Shown here in pieces: positions 51,390 through 58,933 of a DNA stretch of 64,000 nucleotides. A model generated the notes under the pieces. That model did no database searches, had not been told where the DNA came from, and saw only the letters and a program-made list of their open reading frames with translations. Location: positions 1 through 64,000 of the forward strand of contig JBGAIH010000012.1 of NCBI GenBank assembly GCA_044225675.1, in the 5' to 3' direction. Both the position numbers and the translations under genes were made by a program. Source of the DNA: JACMQX01 sp044225675 (lineage in GTDB: Bacteria > Pseudomonadota > Gammaproteobacteria > Burkholderiales > Burkholderiaceae_C). Every line of letters begins with the position of its first letter. The stretch's first letter is position 1.

Positions 51390-52100
51390 ATGGAGTTCAT
51401 GTCTGCCCCCTGGTGGTCGGCTTTGCTGGCCATCATCCTCATCGACCTGGTTCTGGCCGGCGATAACGCCATCGTCATCGCGCTGGCCGCGCGCAATCTT
51501 CCTTCCCATCTTCAGAAAAAGGCCATCGTCTGGGGCACGGTGGGCGCCATCGTGGTCCGCTCGGCCATGACGGTGGGTGTGGTCTGGCTGCTCAAGATCC
51601 CGGGGCTGATGCTCGTGGGCGGGCTGGGCCTGGTCTGGATCGCCTACAAGCTGCTGGCCGACCAGGGCGGCGAGGAGCACCAGGGCCCGGTGGCCAGCAC
51701 CTTCTGGGGTGCCATGAAGACCATCATCATTGCCGACGCACTCATGGGCGTGGACAACGTGCTCGGCGTGGCCGGCGCGGCCCACGGCTCGTTCGACCTG
51801 GTGGTCATCGGCCTGCTGGTGAGCGTGCCCATCGTCGTGTTCGGCAGCACCATGGTGCTCAAGCTGGTCGAGCGCTTCCCGATCATCATCCAGGCCGGCG
51901 CGGCCGTGCTGGCATTCACCGCCGCCAAGATGATCATCGGCGAGCCCCTGCTCGACCCGGTGTTCGATCCGCCGGAGTTCATCCACACCGCCGCCCGCTG
52001 GGGCACCTATGCGGTGGTGGTGGCCGGCGTGCTGCTGGGAGGCTGGTTGGCCACGCGCCGGCAGCTTGCCACCGACGAACAGAAAGAGCAGGCCGCGTAA
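51390..52100 (+). CDS. TerC family membrane protein (YkoY/Alx type, likely Mn exporter)
   Basis: This is a 236-residue protein with about seven membrane segments. TerC landmarks: IDLVLAGDNAIVIALAARNLP near residue 20 and IIIADALMGVDNVLGVAGAA near 115, both carrying membrane aspartates likely to bind metal. The C-terminal part includes GEPLLDPVF. TerC-type proteins behind yybP-ykoY riboswitches (Alx in E. coli) export manganese, possibly metalating exported proteins. ATG 51390 with GGAG seven bases upstream is chosen over an in-frame TTG at 51360, which lies within the expression platform. Confidence 0.93.
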   Translation: MEFMSAPWWSALLAIILIDLVLAGDNAIVIALAARNLPSHLQKKAIVWGTVGAIVVRSAMTVGVVWLLKIPGLMLVGGLGLVWIAYKLLADQGGEEHQGPVASTFWGAMKTIIIADALMGVDNVLGVAGAAHGSFDLVVIGLLVSVPIVVFGSTMVLKLVERFPIIIQAGAAVLAFTAAKMIIGEPLLDPVFDPPEFIHTAARWGTYAVVVAGVLLGGWLATRRQLATDEQKEQAA

Positions 52101-52160
52101 CGCGCGCCGCACCCGCCAGAGTTTCCCCCCCTGTCCCTCAACCCTTCCAGGAGCTTCACC

Positions 52161-52619
52161 ATGGACAAAATCATTGTGTATGTGGACGACGCCGCGTACG
52201 CAGAACAACAGCTCACGCCCATGAAGAGCAGCGACAAGAGCCCGGCCGGCACGACCCACTGGGTGCTCGTGGCCTGCGCGCCGCGCCTGACCCACCGCAT
52301 CAGCAAATGGGTCAGCCACAGCGCGCGCGAGAACTGGCGCCTGAAGTGGTCGGAGAAGCTCTTCGCCCAGGTGTGCCCGCCGCTCGCGGCGCGCGGCGAC
52401 ACCGTGACGACGGTGCTGGCCAAGGGCCCGCTGCCCGAGCTGACGACCAAGCTGATCGCCCAGTACGGCCCGGCCCGCGTGCTGGACGCGCGCCGCCCGA
52501 AGTTCGGCGAGGACATGCAGCCCGTCACCGCCGACCAGCCCGCCAAGACCGACGGCCGCTGGGAAGTGCCCGGCGCCGTGGTCGGCATGGGTGCGCTGCT
52601 GGTGCTCGCTGCGGAGTAG
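52161..52619 (+). CDS. Hypothetical protein downstream of TerC
   Basis: This is a 152-residue protein beginning MDKIIVYVDDAAYAEQQL. The opening beta-strand with IIVYVDD and the alternating layout recall universal-stress-like alpha/beta folds (QYGPARVLDARRPKFGED), but I do not recognise a family. It ends in a short hydrophobic stretch (VPGAVVGMGALLVLAAE) that could touch the membrane. It lies 60 bp after the riboswitch-controlled TerC gene on the same strand, with CAGGAG before the ATG, so it is probably coexpressed and may serve in metal stress; that is inference. Confidence 0.8.
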   Translation: MDKIIVYVDDAAYAEQQLTPMKSSDKSPAGTTHWVLVACAPRLTHRISKWVSHSARENWRLKWSEKLFAQVCPPLAARGDTVTTVLAKGPLPELTTKLIAQYGPARVLDARRPKFGEDMQPVTADQPAKTDGRWEVPGAVVGMGALLVLAAE

Positions 52620-52682
52620 ATCGCACCGCCAGTCTTCTGGCCAGGGTGGGCGCCGCCGCAATGCGGTGCTATGCTTGCCAGC

Positions 52683-53036
52683 ATGAAACTGATCGTTCGA
52701 TGGCTGCTGCTGGCGGTCGCCCTGCTGGCCGTGTCCTACCTCTACAGCGGAGTGCAGGTCACCACCTTCACGTCTGCGCTGATCGCGGCCTTCGTGATCG
52801 GCCTGCTCAACACCGTCGTGCGCCCCATCCTCGTGGTGCTGACGCTGCCCGTCACGGTGGTCACGCTCGGGCTCTTCCTGTTCGTGATCAATGCGCTGAT
52901 GTTCTGGGCCGCCGGCAGCCTGCTGTCGGGCTTCAACGTCGCCGGCTTCGGCGCGGCGCTGCTGGGCTCGCTGATCTACTCGGCCCTCGGCATGGTCATC
53001 GACCTAGCGCTCGAGAGCCTGTTCCCGAAGAAGTAG
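52683..53036 (+). CDS. Phage-holin-IV-like small membrane protein
   Basis: This is a 117-residue protein with four hydrophobic segments: VRWLLLAVALLAVSYLYSG, TSALIAAFVIGLLNTVVRP, LTLPVTVVTLGLFLFVINAL and FGAALLGSLIYSALGMVID. This is the pattern of the phage_holin_4_2 (PF04020) family, which in bacteria is mostly chromosomal, not phage. NTVVRPIL is the family core motif. Start ATG 52683. Its last 33 bp overlap the end of the convergent M48 gene. The function is unknown. Confidence 0.9.
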   Translation: MKLIVRWLLLAVALLAVSYLYSGVQVTTFTSALIAAFVIGLLNTVVRPILVVLTLPVTVVTLGLFLFVINALMFWAAGSLLSGFNVAGFGAALLGSLIYSALGMVIDLALESLFPKK

Positions 53037-54539
53037 CTCCACCTGCCGCGCACGGGTGTCGATGATCGACGCCTCGATGTGATCGTTGGTGCCGCCCTTG
53101 CGCACCAGATCCTGCGCCGCCTTGAACCGGTCCATCGCCGCCGCATAGTCGAGCTGTGCCACCTGCGCTTCGGCCGAGGCGCGGATCGCACGCAGCGTCT
53201 GGTTCTGCGCCGCATACGCCGATGACAGCAGCTGCCACGCAGCCGCATCGCCCGGGCGCTGGGCCACCCAGGTCTGCAGGCGCTGGGCCACCTCCTGTGC
53301 CGTTCCCGGGGCCTGGCCGTTGCGCAGCGCCGCCTGCGCCCACAGCAGCACTTCGGGCCGCTGCGACGACGTCGCCGCGACCAGCGAAGCCGCCCGCGCG
53401 GCATCCCCCGCCTCCAGCGACACCTCCGCATCCAGCAGCCGCGTCAGACGCGCCGCGCTCGGGTCGCCCGCCGTCACGGACTGCAGACGCGACAGCAGGG
53501 CCCGCGCCGCCGCCGGGTTGCGCTGGCGCGACTCCGCCAGCACCGCCGCATACAGCACGGCCACCTGCCGGGCCGGGGGCTGGCTGGCCAGTGCCGGCGC
53601 CGCCGCTTCAGTGACGCGCGAACGCAGCGTGTCCACCGCCGTCACCGACAGCGACCGGGCGCGCGACGCGATCATCGCGTGCTCCATCGTCGGCGGCAGC
53701 GCGGCCGGGCGCGGGCCGAGCTGCTGGCGGGCCTGCATGTCGGCAATCCGCTCGGTCGTCATCGGGTGGGTGCGCAGGTAGGGGAAGGCGCCCGTGTCAT
53801 TGAGGCGCGCGGCCTGCTGCAGCTTGTCGAACATGGTGACGAAGCCCTGCGGCTCGAAGCCGGCCTGCGTCATCACGCCGTAGCCGATGCGGTCGGCCTC
53901 GCGCTCCATGTCGCGCGAGAAATTGAGCTGGCTCTGGATGCCGGCCGCCTGCCCGCCGGTGATCAGCGCATTGGCCGCCTCGGGATTGCGCCCCACCATG
54001 AGCGCGCCCAGGATCATTGCGCCGAACATCCACGGCGCGATCCGGTTCTGCTGCGTCATGAGGCGCGAGATGTGCCGCTGCGTGACGTGGCTCAGCTCAT
54101 GCGCCAGCACCGAGGCCAGCTCGTCGCGGTTGGTGACCACGCCGATCAGCCCGAGCTGCACCCCGAGGTAGCCGCCGGGCAGCGCGAAGGCATTGACGAC
54201 GCGGTCGCGCCCGAGCATCACCTCCCAGGCCAGCCGCTCGTCCATGTCGGCCGTGAGCTCGCCGCGCGTGCGCGCCGCCGCCAGCAGCGGCTGCCAGATG
54301 CCCTGGATGTACTCGCTGATGACGGGGTCGTCCAGGTAGTCCGGGTCGCGGTACAGCTCGCGCGCGATGCGCTGGCCGAGCCTGCGTTCGGCGGCCAGCG
54401 ACATCTCGCCGCCGTCGCCCAGCGTGGGCAGCTGCGCCTGCGCCGGCTGAAGCAGCGTGAGCGCGGTCAGCAGCGCCGCCATGCAGGCGGCGGTGGCGCG
54501 CCGGGCCCGGTGTTTCCACGTCGTGAAGGAAAGGCTCAA
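53004..54539 (-). CDS. BepA-like periplasmic M48 metalloprotease with TPR tail
   Basis: This is a 511-residue exported protease: signal peptide cleaved after AQA (residue 36), M48 domain with HELSH (147-151) and downstream zinc ligand in DMEREADRIG, conserved NAFALPGGYLGV before the active site, then a helical TPR-like C-terminus (about 330-500). The family includes BepA, which degrades stalled outer-membrane beta-barrels and helps LptD assembly. Its ATG overlaps the TfpX/TfpZ stop by 4 bp, and its 3' end overlaps the convergent holin-like gene. Confidence 0.92.
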   Translation of the reverse strand: MSLSFTTWKHRARRATAACMAALLTALTLLQPAQAQLPTLGDGGEMSLAAERRLGQRIARELYRDPDYLDDPVISEYIQGIWQPLLAAARTRGELTADMDERLAWEVMLGRDRVVNAFALPGGYLGVQLGLIGVVTNRDELASVLAHELSHVTQRHISRLMTQQNRIAPWMFGAMILGALMVGRNPEAANALITGGQAAGIQSQLNFSRDMEREADRIGYGVMTQAGFEPQGFVTMFDKLQQAARLNDTGAFPYLRTHPMTTERIADMQARQQLGPRPAALPPTMEHAMIASRARSLSVTAVDTLRSRVTEAAAPALASQPPARQVAVLYAAVLAESRQRNPAAARALLSRLQSVTAGDPSAARLTRLLDAEVSLEAGDAARAASLVAATSSQRPEVLLWAQAALRNGQAPGTAQEVAQRLQTWVAQRPGDAAAWQLLSSAYAAQNQTLRAIRASAEAQVAQLDYAAAMDRFKAAQDLVRKGGTNDHIEASIIDTRARQVELLLREQALER

Positions 54540-55294
54540 AATGAATCCAGCGGCAGGAATGCCAGTACGTCGGCGGTGCGGGCGTCGACCAGCACCGTCC
54601 AGAATGTCTTGCGCCCGACCATCGGTACCCAGCGCAAGCCCTCGGCCGGCCGCCCGGTGGAGGCCACGGCCGCATCGATCAGGGCGGTTTGATCCTTGAA
54701 CCGGGTCCTGAGTTCAGCCACCGGCTTGCCGACCGACAGCACCTGCTCGCGTGCCACCTCGTAGGGCTGCCAGAAGTCCGGCCGCGCGCCGATGGACAGG
54801 CCGCCGACGTCGGCCAGGGTGGCGTCGACCTTCTCGTTCTCGCTCTTGAAGGGCCGCACCGACAGCACCGTCGGGCCGAACATCGGCAGCGTGCGCAGGC
54901 CGGCAGGGGCCTTGTCCAGCAGGTCGGCCGGCACGTCGATCGCGTGCACCACGCGGTAGCGGTTGAGCTCGTACACCAGGTGGACCGGGCGCGCCACGTA
55001 CACCGTCCACAGCCCGTAGCCGAGCGCGGCCAGCTGGATCAGGCCGACGATGGCCAGATCGCGCCGCAGTTCGGCCACGGGCTTGGCGCGGTTGAAGATC
55101 GCAAAGGTGATCAGCGGGCCGAGCAGCACGTCCACCGTCACCAGCAGCAGAAACAGCTCCCGCCCGCCCGAGATCTCTCGGTACGGGTAGGGGTACCAGA
55201 TGCCGAACACCAGCAGGGCCGCCAGCGCGGCGATGCTGAGACTGATGCCAAGGTGGATGCCCGACGCGCGCAGGCGGTCTCGCAGGTTGAACAT
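54536..55294 (-). CDS. TfpX/TfpZ family type IV pilin accessory protein
   Basis: This is a 252-residue protein with three N-terminal membrane segments (about residues 10-35, 45-70 and 80-102) and a soluble C-terminal part. Recognisable blocks are LRASGIHLGISLSIAAL, WYPYPYREISGGRELF and LLVTVDVLLGPLITFAIFN. TfpX/TfpZ proteins assist particular type IV pilins in other bacteria, usually encoded beside the pilin. Here the pilin is 8 kb away and the gene instead overlaps the BepA-like protease gene (ATGA). Confidence 0.9.
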   Translation of the reverse strand: MFNLRDRLRASGIHLGISLSIAALAALLVFGIWYPYPYREISGGRELFLLLVTVDVLLGPLITFAIFNRAKPVAELRRDLAIVGLIQLAALGYGLWTVYVARPVHLVYELNRYRVVHAIDVPADLLDKAPAGLRTLPMFGPTVLSVRPFKSENEKVDATLADVGGLSIGARPDFWQPYEVAREQVLSVGKPVAELRTRFKDQTALIDAAVASTGRPAEGLRWVPMVGRKTFWTVLVDARTADVLAFLPLDSF

Positions 55295-55378
55295 GGCCGT
55301 ATGATGCTCCCGGGAAATGAACGCTGTGTAAAAGCCAGGAATTTTGGCCCACGGATTTTGACGATGGCAAGGCCCGCA

Positions 55379-55870
55379 ATGAGCTCACTCACCCACTTCG
55401 ACGCCCAGGGCCAGGCCCACATGGTGGACGTCGCAGCCAAGCCCGCCACCCACCGCATCGCCGTGGCGGGCGGACGTATCGAAATGTTGCCGGCCACCCT
55501 GGCGATCATCCGCGAAGGCACGGCCAAGAAGGGCGACGTGCTCGGCATCGCCCGCATCGCCGGCATCCAGGCCGCCAAGAAGACGAGCGACCTGATCCCC
55601 CTGTGCCACCCGCTTGCCCTCACCCGCGTGGCCGTCGACTTCTCGCTCGACGAAGCCAGCGCGTCAGTGTCCTGCGTCGCCACCGTCGAGACGGTGGGAC
55701 CGACGGGTGTGGAGATGGAAGCGCTGACGGCTGCGCAGGTGGCGCTTCTCACCATCTACGACATGTGCAAGGCGGTGGATCGCGGCATGACGATCACTGG
55801 CGTGCGCGTGCTGGAGAAGCATGGGGGGAAGTCGGGGAGCTTCGTGGCGCCAAGCCCGGCGCTCGATTGA
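55379..55870 (+). CDS. moaC: Cyclic pyranopterin monophosphate synthase
   Basis: MoaC completes the first step of molybdenum cofactor synthesis, forming cyclic pyranopterin monophosphate from the MoaA product. The 163-residue chain shows all main blocks: THFDAQGQAHMVDV, REGTAKKGDVLGIARIAGI, TSDLIPLCHPLALT, VGPTGVEMEALTAAQVALLTIYDMCKAVD and VLEKHGGKSG. The ATG at 55379 with AAGG seven bases upstream is preferred over 55364. It stands alone, divergent from the TfpX/TfpZ gene; moaA and other mo genes are not present. Confidence 0.97.
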   Translation: MSSLTHFDAQGQAHMVDVAAKPATHRIAVAGGRIEMLPATLAIIREGTAKKGDVLGIARIAGIQAAKKTSDLIPLCHPLALTRVAVDFSLDEASASVSCVATVETVGPTGVEMEALTAAQVALLTIYDMCKAVDRGMTITGVRVLEKHGGKSGSFVAPSPALD

Positions 55871-55924
55871 AGGGAGTCTGCAAGGCGGAATGCAGCGCCT
55901 TGCCGCTCCGTAGGAGGCGTGATT

Positions 55925-55958
55925 GAAAAAAGCCCGGCGTCCTCGCGAACACCGGGCT
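55925..55958 (-). terminator. Rho-independent terminator of ompW
   Basis: On the minus strand AGCCCGG (55958-55952), a loop and CCGGGCT (55937-55931) are followed by TTTTTT. It lies 156 bp after the ompW stop and also faces the moaC end. Confidence 0.85.
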
Positions 55959-56113
55959 GAAAGGGCCGGATGAACGGTCCTGGAGATTGCCTTGAAGAAA
56001 TCTGTGCGGCTTCGTGGGCCTGTTTGCTCGTCAGGGTCTGATGGCGATGCGGACAACGCCGATTCCGGCAGTGACGCGCAGACTTGGCAGACCGTTGCGG
56101 CCCGGGCCCTTGA

Positions 56114-56749
56114 TCAGAAGCGGTAGCCCAGACCCACACCAAACAACAGCGGATCGACCTTGAAGTCGCCGACCTTCACGCCAAACGACTTGATGTCGGA
56201 GCGGATCTGCACCTTCTTGAGATCGACGTTCAGGTAGACGTTCTTCGCGATTTCATAGTCGAAGCCGGCCTGCAGCGCGAGGCCGAAGCTGCTTCTGTCC
56301 AGCGTGGGCGACAGCGCGGCTGCGACGGCGGGCGCGAAGCTCACGCTTGAAAAGCGCGTGTAGGTGACGCCCGCTCCCAGGTAGGGCTTGAACGCACCCA
56401 AGGAGGTGAAGTGGTACTGCGCCGTGAGGGTAGGCGGCAGGTGCTTCAGGCTGCCGATGTTCACGCCCGTGGCGGTGATGGAGTGGCGCTGCGGGTAGGT
56501 CAGGACCAGCTCGGTGGCGATCTGCGGCGTGAAGAAATAGGAGATGTCAATTTCAGGAATGGCCTTGTCGTTGATGGCCAGGCCAAGGCCGGTCGAGTCC
56601 TTGTTGGCGCTGTCAATGTTGACGGCGCGCACGCGAACCATCCAGGAGCCAGGTTCGGTTTGCGTCTGGGCGATGCCAGTCAGAGGCGCCGCAGTGCCTG
56701 CCGCCAGGGCGAGCAGAAGGGTTGCGAGTCGGTTGTTCTTGAAGTTCAT
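56114..56749 (-). CDS. ompW: Outer-membrane protein OmpW family
   Basis: This is an eight-stranded outer-membrane barrel of 211 residues with a signal peptide ending GIAQ (about residue 27). OmpW marks: GSWMVRVRAVNI, IPEIDISYFFTPQIATELVLTY, LPPTLTAQYHF, PYLGAGVTYTRF and the C-terminal aromatic end GVGLGYRF needed for BAM insertion. OmpW forms a hydrophobic channel for small apolar molecules. Start MNFKNNRLATLL (56749). An inverted repeat GTCAC-N5-GTGAC (56856-56870) upstream of a TACAAA -10-like box could be an operator. Confidence 0.93.
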   Translation of the reverse strand: MNFKNNRLATLLLALAAGTAAPLTGIAQTQTEPGSWMVRVRAVNIDSANKDSTGLGLAINDKAIPEIDISYFFTPQIATELVLTYPQRHSITATGVNIGSLKHLPPTLTAQYHFTSLGAFKPYLGAGVTYTRFSSVSFAPAVAAALSPTLDRSSFGLALQAGFDYEIAKNVYLNVDLKKVQIRSDIKSFGVKVGDFKVDPLLFGVGLGYRF

Positions 56750-56931
56750 GGTCGTTGGGTAGGAAGGAGCCCCGGTTCTCGGAACGCATTGCCCAGCGCT
56801 CCGGAAGTCCGGTGCGTGTTTGTAGGGGGACTTCCAGAATTTGCACCCGACCAAGGTCACGTCGCGTGACGCAGTGGGCGATCGGGCCCGCTCGGCAACG
56901 GCGCCGGACCCTACAGGCCCCTCACGGTCCC

Positions 56932-58446
56932 TCAAGGTCCCTTTTGCACCGCCCGCAGATTCGCAGCCGCCCAGGCCGCATGTTCCTGGGGAAACGCCGC
57001 TTTGTAGCGCGCCAGGTTGACGAGGGCCTCGTCATCGAGGCCCAGCATCACCGCGCTTTCGATCAGGCGCTCGATGACGGCGGGCTCGGGCGAGTAGTGC
57101 ACGGCCTGCTGCGCGAGCGCGTGCATGGCGGGCGCGTTGGCACGGCTCACGGGGGCAAGAGTGAGTTCGGCAAAGCGCACCTGGTCGGCAAACAGCCAGG
57201 AGGCGCGGACCTTGGCGAGGGTGTTGTCGCGGTAGTCGGGGTCGCGTGCGGCCGGCTGGGTGTAGATCTGGCTGACGCGGTGGTAGTCCCAGGCCACATA
57301 GGCCAGGGCCGCGAGCAGCAGGCCGGCCAACACCCAGCGCCCGGCCGGGCGCGGCGCAGGCTCCTCGCCCAGGCGGCCGGACAGCATGAGGACGCACAGC
57401 ACGGCCGCCGTCATGAAGGGGCCGTACCACAGCGGGTACTCCAGCATGCTGTGGGCGCCAATGAAGACCAGCACCGTCCAGGCAAGCTGCGCCGTGGGGC
57501 GGGTCTCGCGCCAGGGCCGGGCGCGCACGATGAGCCACAGGGCCGCGCCGCAGATCAGCAGGGCCGCCGGTACGCCGAGTTCCACCGCCAGGTGCAGCGG
57601 CAGGTTGTGCGCGTTGTCGAGGATGGCGCAGAAGCGCTCGCCCGGGTACAACGTGGTGAAGTGCGCGTAGTCAAGCTCGCCCCAGCCCCAGCCGGCCCAG
57701 GGGCGTTCGGCAATGAGCTGCAGCACGTTGCGCCAGAGGACGAGCCGGCTGCTGCAGGGCACGGAGTCGTCGGCCATGCGCGCGAAGACGCCGTGGCTGG
57801 CAGGCGTCAGACCGATCCAAAGCGGCAGCAGGCAGACGGCCGCCGCATACGCCCCGACGAGCGTGAGGACGACGGCACGCACGCCCGGCTCGCGCCAGCG
57901 GCCCCAGAGCAGGCACAGCACGGCGAGCAGCACGATCTGCAGCAGTCCGGTGCGCGATGCCGAGGCCGCATCGGCCGCGGCGAGCAGCGCGGCCGCGCCC
58001 AGCGCCAGCCAGCGCATGCGCGGTCCGAATGCACCGCGTGCCGCATGCCAGACGAGCACGGCCATGCCGATGCCCATGAGGCTGGCGAACTGGTTGCGCT
58101 GGCGCAGGTTGCCGAAGGTCTCGCCCAGCGCGGTCTGGTTGATCCACGGAAAGAAGGCCGCAGCCGCGCCGCCGTATTGCAGCAGGCCCGCCACCGCGCT
58201 GAGCACGGCCGCCGTGATCCAGGCCTGGGCGATAAGGCGGGCACTGAGCACGGGCGCCAGCACGATGAGCAGGCCCGCGCAGACGCCGGTGACGAGCCAG
58301 GGCATGAGGCCCGGCGAAGGACCCGGCGCAAACGGGTTGACCCAGGGGACGACGAGCAGCACGAGGGCGGCGGCCTGCAGGGGCTCGCGCAGCGAGGCCG
58401 GGTCTCGCAGGGCGGGGGCGGCGGTCGGTCCGGTTTCCGGGGGCAT
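56932..58446 (-). CDS. PglL-type O-oligosaccharyltransferase / Wzy-like ligase (first copy)
   Basis: This is a 504-residue inner-membrane protein with about a dozen membrane segments, a Wzy_C core (SRTGLLQIVLLAV, WAGWGWGELDYAHF, DNAHNLPLHLAVELG) and the PglL marker AHSMLEYPLWYGPF, then a soluble C-terminal part (AAFPQEHAAW). PglL enzymes move lipid-linked glycans onto pilins and other periplasmic proteins; O-antigen ligase or polymerase is the alternative. It differs clearly in sequence from the second copy at 61470. It lies head-to-head with the small gene/OGT unit. Confidence 0.85.
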   Translation of the reverse strand: MPPETGPTAAPALRDPASLREPLQAAALVLLVVPWVNPFAPGPSPGLMPWLVTGVCAGLLIVLAPVLSARLIAQAWITAAVLSAVAGLLQYGGAAAAFFPWINQTALGETFGNLRQRNQFASLMGIGMAVLVWHAARGAFGPRMRWLALGAAALLAAADAASASRTGLLQIVLLAVLCLLWGRWREPGVRAVVLTLVGAYAAAVCLLPLWIGLTPASHGVFARMADDSVPCSSRLVLWRNVLQLIAERPWAGWGWGELDYAHFTTLYPGERFCAILDNAHNLPLHLAVELGVPAALLICGAALWLIVRARPWRETRPTAQLAWTVLVFIGAHSMLEYPLWYGPFMTAAVLCVLMLSGRLGEEPAPRPAGRWVLAGLLLAALAYVAWDYHRVSQIYTQPAARDPDYRDNTLAKVRASWLFADQVRFAELTLAPVSRANAPAMHALAQQAVHYSPEPAVIERLIESAVMLGLDDEALVNLARYKAAFPQEHAAWAAANLRAVQKGP

Positions 58447-58630
58447 GGAGGAGGAAGGCGCGGGGATTTGTTAAGAGGCGCGCTGCGTGGCGGAAAGAGG
58501 GGGCGGAAGGGGGGCGGGTTGAGCTACGCGGCGCAAGGAGGTGTCTGAAAGCGGGTCGGTGCAGGCTGGATCGGAGTGTGCGTATTCTCGTCGTATCATT
58601 CTCGGCCACACGACTTCGCCGGGAAGGCCC

Positions 58631-58927
58631 ATGGTACTGAGCTGGTTTGACGCAAAGGAAGCGAATCGTTTCGGCGAGTCGCTGGCTGGCTATTTTGCCG
58701 AGCGCCTGCCGGCCGAGTCAAAGCTCACCGACAAGAAGTTCAGCGCCAAGGCGCAGCAGGCGCTGTCGAGCATGGCGCGGCAGGTGGACGAGTTCAAGCG
58801 CTCGAACAGGCTCAATGTGTACAAGAAGGCGCAGCTCGGCAATGCCTTCAAGTGGAAGCTGCGGGACGCCGGTTACGACGCGGCCTATGTCGACGAGCTG
58901 ACCGAGTGGCTCATGGTCCGGTTCTGA
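58631..58927 (+). CDS. Conserved small hypothetical protein (98 aa)
   Basis: This is a soluble, charged, helical protein beginning MVLSWFDAKEANRFGESLAGYF; it continues with KLTDKKFSAKAQQALSSMARQVDEFKR and ends WLMVRF. I do not recognise a named family. GGAAGG four bases before the ATG at 58631 supports the start. It is separated from the TPR-SPINDLY gene by 6 bp, so the two are almost certainly cotranscribed. It has no signal, membrane segment or cysteine. A regulator or partner of the glycosyltransferase is a reasonable guess only. Confidence 0.8.
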   Translation: MVLSWFDAKEANRFGESLAGYFAERLPAESKLTDKKFSAKAQQALSSMARQVDEFKRSNRLNVYKKAQLGNAFKWKLRDAGYDAAYVDELTEWLMVRF

Positions 58928-58933
58928 TCCGCG

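Noticed and set aside
52683..53036. Prophage remnant suggested by the holin-like protein
   Set aside because: This family is a common chromosomal membrane protein, and no other phage gene, integrase or attachment site is near.
55379..55870. Molybdenum-cofactor riboswitch before moaC
   Set aside because: The upstream divergent gap is only 84 bp and contains no recognisable large structured element.
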